A program made the position numbers and the translations under genes. Source: an uncultured Sutterella sp. (GTDB lineage: Bacteria > Pseudomonadota > Gammaproteobacteria > Burkholderiales > Burkholderiaceae_F). Taken from it: DNA of 9,323 bases. The stretch lies in NCBI GenBank assembly GCA_900546995.1, contig URFF01000071.1, positions 1 to 9,323 of the forward strand, read 5' to 3'. Shown piece by piece: positions 1-5,796 of the stretch (the stretch's first letter is position 1; the number at the start of each line of letters is the position of its first letter). The notes below the pieces were generated by a model. The model was not told where the DNA came from. It saw only the letters and a list, made by a program, of their open reading frames with translations, and made no database searches.

Positions 1-2
1 AA

Positions 3-1538
3 TTTTTCAATAACGGAACGCTCTCACCGGGTAACAGTATCGGAACGGTGACCATTCAGGGCGACTACATTGAAGGACATGATGGTCGCTTGGAACTTGA
101 ATTCGATGCGTCGGGCCAAACCGATGAAATTCAAATTGAGGGGACCGCCAAAGGTTTAAACGATGTTCCGCTAGAAAGCTTTAATACGGTTTTCGCTCCG
201 GTTGCCGACTATTACAGTCAGCCCATCACCGTGGACTTTTCCTCGGCCGTTACTCTCATTGAGAAAGATTCTGCCGGTCATAGTACGATTTCTCACGGGC
301 AGTTAAAGCCGATTGCTGAAACCTCAGGCAGCGTTGATCTTGATGTGGATTCGCCCACGCTAACGATGACCGCAGAATTCGATGAGTCGAACTCGCTGTC
401 GGTCAACGTTTCCAGAGCACCTAACGCCTATAGTCGCTATGCTCTAAATGACTTAACGAGAGATCTGGCGATCGCTTTTGACCGGCACGCTTCCGACGCT
501 TTCGGGTCTATGCAAAATCTCGTTGCAGCGTTGGACTTTTCCGCGCAAGACGGCAGTGATTTACCAGTGGCCTACGAAGCGCTTGGTCCCGGTATTTTCA
601 GTGCGGCAGGCGCAGCATCAACCCATTTACTGCACCACGTCTCTAATGTTTTACTCTTAACGTCCGTGCGTGATACCGATCAAGGTCAGGGCACCGGAGT
701 CTTCGTTATTCCGTTAGGCGGCTATACACACGAAAAGAATTTGAATATGCGCTCCACCTACGGTGGTGTACTCCTGGGGGCGAATACCGCAGAAACTTTA
801 GCGAGTGGTGAAGTCGTTTTCGGTGCTCACGCCGCGTTAACCAAACGTAAAGACGTTTTTTCGGAAAACTCTGAAAGTCGACTGGATGCGGATACCTTTA
901 TGGTTGGGGCGCATGCGCGTTATACGCCTAATTCAAGTCCGAATACTCAGCTTTTTGGCTTGACGCAATTTGCTGTTGAAAATGCCGACTTGGATCGCGG
1001 GGTGACTTTCAATAGTTGGCACGATATGGCTTCAAGTGATTGGACCGGTTGGGGAGGCAATGTTGTGGCAGGCGTTCAACAATTGTTTTCTGTGTCATCT
1101 AACGTGACGATTGGACCGGTTGCGTGGGTTGATTACGCTTTTTCGCACCGACCGAGTGTCACGGAATCAAGTGCAAATGGCGCCGCGCTTTACGTGGAGT
1201 CCGAAACCTATCAATCACTACAGTCGGTCGTTGGTTTACAAGGCAGTTGGCGACTTCAGGATAACGCCAACGAGTCGAAGCTCAATATGACGATAACGGT
1301 TGCATGGCACCATGAATTTATCGATGAAGAAGGTCAGACACGAGCCTCCTTTAAAGATTGGCGTGATACACCGTTTGCCGCCAATGATAGTAATCGTGCG
1401 TCCGATACCGGATCGATTTCTCTGTCATTGGATTCGCAGTTAAGCGAATCGCTGAACGCGTCGCTAACCGCGGGAACGCATTTTGGCAGTGGATCAACCG
1501 GAGGTTGGGGAGCGGCTAGTATTCAGTGGGTGTTTTAG
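3..1538 (+). CDS. Autotransporter, C-terminal part (5' end outside window)
   Basis: This is the 3' part of a type V (autotransporter) secretion protein whose frame is open back to the left edge; 511 residues are visible. Residues 8-15 read SPGNSIGT, a motif typical of the end of autotransporter beta-helix passengers. Residues about 142-205 resemble the linker/alpha-helical segment before the pore, and about 225-511 form the outer-membrane beta-barrel. The barrel shows alternating hydrophobic/polar strands, GGY and GAN turns, and a terminal phenylalanine in IQWVF*, the signal read by the BAM complex. In this family the barrel inserts in the outer membrane and the passenger is carried to the surface. 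The passenger, and so any adhesin or enzyme role, is outside the window. A GTG at 48 is not the true start, because the family motif lies upstream of it in the same frame. I saw no intrinsic terminator after the stop. Confidence 0.9.
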   Translation, partial: FFNNGTLSPGNSIGTVTIQGDYIEGHDGRLELEFDASGQTDEIQIEGTAKGLNDVPLESFNTVFAPVADYYSQPITVDFSSAVTLIEKDSAGHSTISHGQLKPIAETSGSVDLDVDSPTLTMTAEFDESNSLSVNVSRAPNAYSRYALNDLTRDLAIAFDRHASDAFGSMQNLVAALDFSAQDGSDLPVAYEALGPGIFSAAGAASTHLLHHVSNVLLLTSVRDTDQGQGTGVFVIPLGGYTHEKNLNMRSTYGGVLLGANTAETLASGEVVFGAHAALTKRKDVFSENSESRLDADTFMVGAHARYTPNSSPNTQLFGLTQFAVENADLDRGVTFNSWHDMASSDWTGWGGNVVAGVQQLFSVSSNVTIGPVAWVDYAFSHRPSVTESSANGAALYVESETYQSLQSVVGLQGSWRLQDNANESKLNMTITVAWHHEFIDEEGQTRASFKDWRDTPFAANDSNRASDTGSISLSLDSQLSESLNASLTAGTHFGSGSTGGWGAASIQWVF

Positions 1539-1727
1539 TTTTTGTTGTTTCGAACACTATTTCAACGTAAGGCCATTTCCATTGTCTTAGCACATCGTTA
1601 ACTTTGTTGGTGAGCACAAGCGGGTATTTGTTTTTCCGTGTTTTGTGAACAAGTGTTGCGTTTTCGAGACGAGTCAACTTTAAACAGTGCTTTAGATTCT
1701 TTCTTTTTGACCAAAATCAATCCGCTC

Positions 1728-1735
1728 GGGGGGGG
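1728..1735. repeat. Homopolymeric G8 tract upstream of autotransporter gene
   Basis: Eight consecutive G residues lie 56 bp before the ATG at 1792. They are enclosed by a 5-bp inverted repeat (TCCGC at 1721-1725, GCGGA at 1735-1739). The tract ends 6 bp upstream of a -10-like GACAAT. Long G or C tracts at such positions change length by slipped-strand mispairing in phase-variable surface genes of other Gram-negative bacteria. The tract is seen; variability is inferred. Confidence 0.9.
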
Positions 1736-1741
1736 CGGAGT

Positions 1742-1750
1742 GACAATATC
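1742..1750 (+). promoter_or_regulatory. Putative -10 region of the second autotransporter gene
   Basis: GACAATATC contains a -10-like hexamer GACAAT (1742-1747, 4 of 6 matches to TATAAT), giving a leader of roughly 35-40 nt. The octamer ACAATATC also occurs before the genes at 4187 and 7576. No good -35 lies 16-18 bp upstream: the expected site (about 1719-1724) reads AATCCG, and the G8 tract fills the spacer. A TTGACC at 1707-1712 is 29 bp away, which is too far. The promoter may therefore depend on an activator or on tract length. Confidence 0.3.
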
Positions 1751-1791
1751 CGTGCGTTCAATTTTGGACGTAATTTCGGAGTTAGAAAACT

Positions 1792-3918
1792 ATGAAAAAA
1801 ACAATTTTAGCTAGCGCTTTGGCTTTCGCTTTTGTTGGCACGGCAAGCGCTGCTCCTCAATGGGTGGACATTCCTAAAGATGTTGAAACTCAAAAATTAA
1901 CTGTTGATACTGGATATCAAACTGCAGCATCTTATTCAGACGATTACTCTGTCATTTCTGATGCTGAGGATTGGAGCGGAAAAGTTGGTTTCGCTAAAAC
2001 TGAGTCAGCTAACGCAGAATTTACAAAAGACGCCCGTTTGTGGATTGGTGGTGGTAAGGAAATAGACAAAGGTTTTAATGTGATCGGCCTTTTGGCAACC
2101 GGAAAAGATAAAACTTTTGTTAACAATGGATCTATTTACGCCTATGCCGAAGAAGCTTCCAATTGGTGGCAAGTAAAAGGCATGTTTGCCGATAATAACG
2201 GTGTGGCGCAAAACAACGGTCTGATTTATGCAAAAAATGCCATCGCAATGAGTGTTGGTACTAGTACTACTACTGGGAGCAACAAGCTTGTTAACGGTAA
2301 GGATGGTGTCATTGTTGTAGAGGGCAAGGGCGCTGCTTTGGATGCCGCAGCAAAGACCGGGACTAGTGAAGTTCTAAATGAAGGTACCATTATTGTAAAC
2401 GGTGATGATGAAGCTTTTGGTATCCGTGTCACTGACAATATGACTAAGGCTGTGATTACCAATGCCGGTACGATCATTGCCTCTGAAGGTGCCAATGCCA
2501 TTTCAGCCATTGAGAACCCGAATGGTACATCCGGTACTGCAAAGAGCGTGACGGTGAATTTGGTTAAAGGCTCTCACATCGAAGGGCTTGTCGTTTTGAA
2601 TGAAACGTCCACGTTGGCTATTGATGGCGTCCAAGGCGAAACAATTGAATTGGAAACCCACCGTGATAAGGGTGCAGAAGCAGCGAATAAGCTCACCGTA
2701 TCTGCAACCAATGGTAGTGAAGTGACCATTCGTGGCACAGACTCCGCCTTGGATATCGGCACGATGACGGTTGATGAAAAATCGAGCACGAATTTTGAAT
2801 TGACACACGTGGCTGACAATGTGTTGTCCGTTCAAAAGCTTGAAGGCAAGGGCGAAGTCAATGTCGGTTACACCGGTGAAGTGTCCGATCAATTGCAAGC
2901 CGGTGATGTGGAAGCTCAAGCTTTGATTGATGGTGTGACGATCAATGGTGAAAAGGTTGATGCTGTCACGGTGGCTCAAGGTGTGAACGGCGACGAAGTG
3001 TTGGTCAATGCCGACGGTTCTGTTGAAGTGCTTCGCACGAACGATTTGATCACGTCCACGCAAGATTTGGCTGTGGCTACGGCTTTGATGTGGCGCTCTC
3101 AATTAAGCAGCCTCTCTGACCGTATGGGCACTTTGCGTACGATGCCCGAAACGGCCGGTGCCTGGGCTCGCTACAACAACGGTCGTTTGGATGGTGATGA
3201 CACGACTCATGACTACAACACGGTTGAATTGGGCTTTGATAAGGCAATCAATGACAACATCACGTTGGGCGTGAGCTTTGACTACACCAAGGGCGATACG
3301 GACGTCTTTGCCGGTAATGCCGACAGCAGCACCTACACCGTTGGTTTGTATGGCAGCTACTTCAACGACAGCGGTTGCTTCTTGGATACGATGTTGAAGG
3401 TTGGTCGTGTTGACGCCGACTACGACCTTCGCACGAGCGCCGTTGCTGAAAGCGCCGATTACATGATGAGTGGCGTGGTGTTGGGTGTTGAGGCGGGTCA
3501 CCGTTGGGACATCCAAAACTTCTACGTCGAACCGCAAATTCAGTTGACCTACAGCTATTTGCGTCCGGATGACTTCACGACGAGCTTAAACCGCAACATC
3601 AAGTTTGAAGACATGGATAGCTTGATTGCTCGCGTTGGTGTGATGGCCGGTATGAAGTTTGCCGAAGAACGTGGCGCCGCCTATGTGAAGGCTTCTTACA
3701 ACCACGACTTCTTGGGTGATGTGGAAGGCTTCTACAACTACGAAGGCTCTACCCGTCATTTCAAGGATGAAATGGATGACAACTGGGGTGAAGTGTCTCT
3801 CGGCGCAACCTACAACGTCACGGATTCTGTGCACACGTTCTTAGACGTTGGCACGGGCTTCGGTGGTGACATTGATCAGAAGTGGCGCGTGAATTTGGGT
3901 GCTCGCTACGTCTTCTAA
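1792..3918 (+). CDS. Autotransporter with short beta-helix passenger
   Basis: A complete 708-residue autotransporter. Residues 1-20 are a Sec signal peptide (KK, hydrophobic core, cleavage after ASA, then APQW). Residues 21 to about 415 are the passenger. From about 110 to 250 it has degenerate beta-helix repeats with an N-x-G-x-I core (NNGSI, NNGLI, KDGVI, NEGTI, NAGTI) spaced 26-30 residues. Residues about 420-450 are the helical linker, and 455-708 are the barrel, opening with GAWARYNNG and ending in RYVF*. The barrel should insert in the outer membrane and expose the passenger at the surface. I saw no protease triad, RGD or other functional motif, so the role (adhesin or other) is unknown. 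CGGAG at 1777-1781 is a Shine-Dalgarno 10 nt before ATG. The 5' part is AT-rich (about 41% GC over 1861-2100) and the barrel is not (about 55% over 3301-3480), which suggests a mosaic gene. It follows another autotransporter in the same direction. Confidence 0.93.
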   Translation: MKKTILASALAFAFVGTASAAPQWVDIPKDVETQKLTVDTGYQTAASYSDDYSVISDAEDWSGKVGFAKTESANAEFTKDARLWIGGGKEIDKGFNVIGLLATGKDKTFVNNGSIYAYAEEASNWWQVKGMFADNNGVAQNNGLIYAKNAIAMSVGTSTTTGSNKLVNGKDGVIVVEGKGAALDAAAKTGTSEVLNEGTIIVNGDDEAFGIRVTDNMTKAVITNAGTIIASEGANAISAIENPNGTSGTAKSVTVNLVKGSHIEGLVVLNETSTLAIDGVQGETIELETHRDKGAEAANKLTVSATNGSEVTIRGTDSALDIGTMTVDEKSSTNFELTHVADNVLSVQKLEGKGEVNVGYTGEVSDQLQAGDVEAQALIDGVTINGEKVDAVTVAQGVNGDEVLVNADGSVEVLRTNDLITSTQDLAVATALMWRSQLSSLSDRMGTLRTMPETAGAWARYNNGRLDGDDTTHDYNTVELGFDKAINDNITLGVSFDYTKGDTDVFAGNADSSTYTVGLYGSYFNDSGCFLDTMLKVGRVDADYDLRTSAVAESADYMMSGVVLGVEAGHRWDIQNFYVEPQIQLTYSYLRPDDFTTSLNRNIKFEDMDSLIARVGVMAGMKFAEERGAAYVKASYNHDFLGDVEGFYNYEGSTRHFKDEMDDNWGEVSLGATYNVTDSVHTFLDVGTGFGGDIDQKWRVNLGARYVF
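2119..2541 (+). repeat. Degenerate ~28-residue protein repeats in the passenger
   Basis: Within the autotransporter passenger (residues about 110-250), an N-x-G-x-I core recurs with its glycine at residues 113, 143, 172, 198 and 226. Most copies are followed about 8-14 residues later by an Ala-rich strand (AIAM, AALDA, AFGIRV, AISAI). The DNA is not obviously repetitive, so the repeats are old or structural. The pattern fits successive rungs of a right-handed beta-helix. Confidence 0.6.
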
Positions 3919-3966
3919 TGATGAGTGAGACTCAATTTGGCGTTTAGCTAACGTCTTCAAAACGAG

Positions 3967-3995
3967 GCGGCATCGGATTATCCGGTGCCGCTTTT
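3967..3995 (+). terminator. Intrinsic terminator of the second autotransporter
   Basis: An 11-bp stem (GCGGCATCGGA at 3967-3977 with TCCGGTGCCGC at 3981-3991, one U-G wobble) closes a 3-nt loop (TTA) and is followed by TTTTAATTT. It lies 48 bp after the stop codon at 3918 and is preceded by an A-rich stretch. It should end transcription of the autotransporter and insulate the gene at 4187. Confidence 0.9.
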
Positions 3996-4150
3996 AATTT
4001 AAGCAAGGTCGCTATTATTTGTTAATCAGTTCAGAGAATCCCTCAGAACAATAAGTTTCAAATCTCAAAACATTTTTGAGAAAAGTGATTTCTTAGGCAG
4101 CGCTCAAGCATGTTTTTTCTTTGACTTCAAAAGTACACAATGGAAACGAT

Positions 4151-4159
4151 TACAATATC
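4151..4159 (+). promoter_or_regulatory. Putative -10 region of the small membrane protein gene
   Basis: TACAAT (4151-4156, 5 of 6 to TATAAT) within TACAATATC would place the start of transcription near 4163, with a leader of about 24 nt. The best upstream -35 candidates are TTCAAA at 4126-4131 (19-bp spacer) and TTGACT at 4121-4126 (24-bp spacer); neither has ideal spacing. An imperfect 14-bp palindrome with central CG (TGGAAACGATTACA, 4141-4154) overlaps the -10 and loosely resembles LacI/GalR-family operators. Confidence 0.4.
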
Positions 4160-4186
4160 GGCAGTTTGGTTACTTGAATTTTTGTG

Positions 4187-4861
4187 ATGAATCCGTCTTT
4201 GACTTTAATCGAATTGGTATTTCTCGGAAGCCTGGTTGGCTTGGTCGGGGCGGTGATTGTGCGTCTTGTTGAAGTGATGATCACTTTCCGCGGACGGGTG
4301 AAATTATCTTCGGCACCCTTTTGGGTGATGCCGTTAATCGGTGCGTCAGCCGGTCTTTATCTATCCTTTAACCGAACGTATGACTCTGTTGCCCAACTGC
4401 AGGAAGACATGCGGGCTGTTTTCTCCGGCGTGCTTTTACTCATTGTTTTGGCGGTTATCATTGGTGTTATCAGACGATTTCATCAGGACCGAGAAGATCA
4501 ACAGGAGCAAGACGGGATTAATCCTTATACGGAAAATCCGGTGGCTTTTATGGCGAGTGCCCCTCCTCCGCAGCATACACCGGGGCTATTCTGGCTCATT
4601 TTGGTAGCGGTGGTTTCTGTTGCCGTGAGCTACTTCATTCAAGATACCCAACACTATAGTTACGCTTGGCTTAATGACGGCGCTGGATGGAACTTTTGGG
4701 AGATCCACGCCCTGCGGGCTATATTCTCTTTGACGATTGTTTTAGTCTCGGCTTTGATCGCTGTGATGCTTCGAGTTTTTTCCGATCAAGCCTACGGTCG
4801 CCTGTGGTTGAAGATGACGTATTTTCTAACCGCCTGCTTTGCCGTCTTTTCGTTTTTCTAG
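4187..4861 (+). CDS. Six-helix integral membrane protein of unknown function
   Basis: I do not recognise this 224-residue protein. It has six probable membrane helices at about residues 8-32, 44-61, 78-95, 133-151, 176-196 and 207-223. A hydrophilic loop of about 35 residues (97-131) separates two halves of three helices; it is rich in Arg, Asp, Glu and Gln and ends in a proline stretch before the fourth helix. No enzymatic motif or transporter signature is visible, and the protein ends in FSFF. An in-frame GTG at 4184 directly precedes ATG 4187; I choose ATG as the commoner start. Neither has a visible Shine-Dalgarno (upstream is T-rich), so translation may be weak or the leader very short. 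The gene is convergent with rsgA and overlaps it by 4 bp, the two stop codons interlocking in CTAG. Being preceded by a terminator, it is probably transcribed alone. Confidence 0.8.
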   Translation: MNPSLTLIELVFLGSLVGLVGAVIVRLVEVMITFRGRVKLSSAPFWVMPLIGASAGLYLSFNRTYDSVAQLQEDMRAVFSGVLLLIVLAVIIGVIRRFHQDREDQQEQDGINPYTENPVAFMASAPPPQHTPGLFWLILVAVVSVAVSYFIQDTQHYSYAWLNDGAGWNFWEIHALRAIFSLTIVLVSALIAVMLRVFSDQAYGRLWLKMTYFLTACFAVFSFF

Positions 4862-5796
4862 TAACGATTGGCTGCTTGGCGATCAAGCCAATCGAGCATC
4901 GCGACATAAAAGTCGTAACGGTCTTGTGCGATGACGCCGGCCTGAACCGCCGCTTTCACTGAACAGTTCGGTTCTTTTAAATGGCGGCAATTACTGAATC
5001 GGCATTGACCGACATGGGCTTTGATGTCCGGCATGGCATCGATAATATCTCCTTCGGATAAATGGGCCAGACCGAATTCCTGAAATCCCGGTGAATCGAT
5101 GATAAATCCGTCGCCACTATCTAAATCGTAAAGGGTGGTCGAAGTCGTTGTTTGTTTACCCAGGTTGAGCGCTTCGGAGTATTCACGCGTTTTGGCATTG
5201 GCTTCTTTTACCAAAAGGTTGAGAATGGTGGATTTTCCCATCCCGGACTGGCCGACGAGCAATGAACGATGCCCGTGAAAAAGTGTATTTAAAACATCAA
5301 GCGTTTGACTATCGGCTTTTTCAGCCGAAATACTATAAGTCTCATAACCGAGCGCGGCCATGCGAACTAAAAAGTCAGAGGCTTCTTTGGCGTCTTCGGC
5401 AATATCGGTTTTATTTCGAATAATGACGGGTCTGACACCCGCTTGATGAGCGGCAAGAAGCGCTTTCCAAACAAACCAAGGATTAAAGCGGGGGCGCGAG
5501 GCGTAAACAATCGCCAAGAGGTCGATATTGGAAGCAAGTGTCTTTGTTCGCCATTCATCCTGTCGGAAAAGTAAACTTGTACGGTCTCGGATGGTTTCAA
5601 TCGCAGCCGTGTTATCAAAAGAGGCCAGACACTGCACCATGTCACCCACGACCACGTCGCCTTTTTTACCTCGACGATGGGCTTCATAAAGGTGACCAAG
5701 GCTATCACGGACAAAATGGTGCCGACCGTGGCTTGCGACGACCTGGGCCTGAAAAAGCTGAGCAGTTTCTTTATCAATAAAAGCCTTCTTACCCAT
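4858..5796 (-). CDS. rsgA: Ribosome small-subunit-dependent GTPase RsgA
   Basis: RsgA (YjeQ/YloQ family) is a circularly permuted GTPase that binds the 30S subunit late in its maturation and, on GTP hydrolysis, releases RbfA. The 312-residue protein has the expected order. An N-terminal OB-fold comes first (about 15-75), then G4 NKTD (128-131), the P-loop GQSGMGKST (182-190), a G2-type threonine run after GKQ (213-220), G3 DSPG (234-237), and last a zinc-binding domain with Cys265, Cys270, His272 and Cys278 (C-x4-C-x-H-x5-C). All GTP- and zinc-binding residues look intact and the length is usual. The ATG directly follows the TAA of the upstream M48-like gene, and GAGG (minus strand, 5802-5805) lies 5 nt before it, so the two genes are probably co-transcribed and translationally coupled. 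Its stop overlaps that of the convergent gene at 4187-4861. Confidence 0.97.
   Translation of the reverse strand: MGKKAFIDKETAQLFQAQVVASHGRHHFVRDSLGHLYEAHRRGKKGDVVVGDMVQCLASFDNTAAIETIRDRTSLLFRQDEWRTKTLASNIDLLAIVYASRPRFNPWFVWKALLAAHQAGVRPVIIRNKTDIAEDAKEASDFLVRMAALGYETYSISAEKADSQTLDVLNTLFHGHRSLLVGQSGMGKSTILNLLVKEANAKTREYSEALNLGKQTTTSTTLYDLDSGDGFIIDSPGFQEFGLAHLSEGDIIDAMPDIKAHVGQCRFSNCRHLKEPNCSVKAAVQAGVIAQDRYDFYVAMLDWLDRQAANRY
4865..4894. repeat. 9-bp perfect inverted repeat at the convergent gene ends
   Basis: CGATTGGCT (4865-4873) and AGCCAATCG (4886-4894) form a 9-bp stem with a 12-nt loop. It starts 4 nt after the stop of the + strand gene and lies inside the last codons of rsgA. No T-run follows on either strand, so it is not a classical intrinsic terminator. 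It could still define or protect transcript 3' ends where two genes overlap tail to tail with no spacer. Confidence 0.5.

Noticed and set aside
1707..1712. TTGACC as -35 box for the second autotransporter
   Set aside because: It is 29 bp from the GACAAT -10 candidate, and the position 17 bp downstream is inside the G tract.
2503..3537. Long antisense open frames (199 and 144 codons, minus strand) opposite the second autotransporter
   Set aside because: They lie wholly inside a well-supported coding gene, have no family features, and come from the codon bias of the sense strand.
4063..4081. AT-rich hairpin (TCTCAAAA / TTTTGAGA) as a terminator
   Set aside because: The stem is almost all A-T at its apex, no T-run follows on either strand, and a strong terminator already lies at 3967-3995.
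4187..4861. CobD/CbiB- or AmpE-like protein, suggested by genes sometimes found near rsgA
   Set aside because: The protein is too short, and none of the motifs I know for those families is visible.
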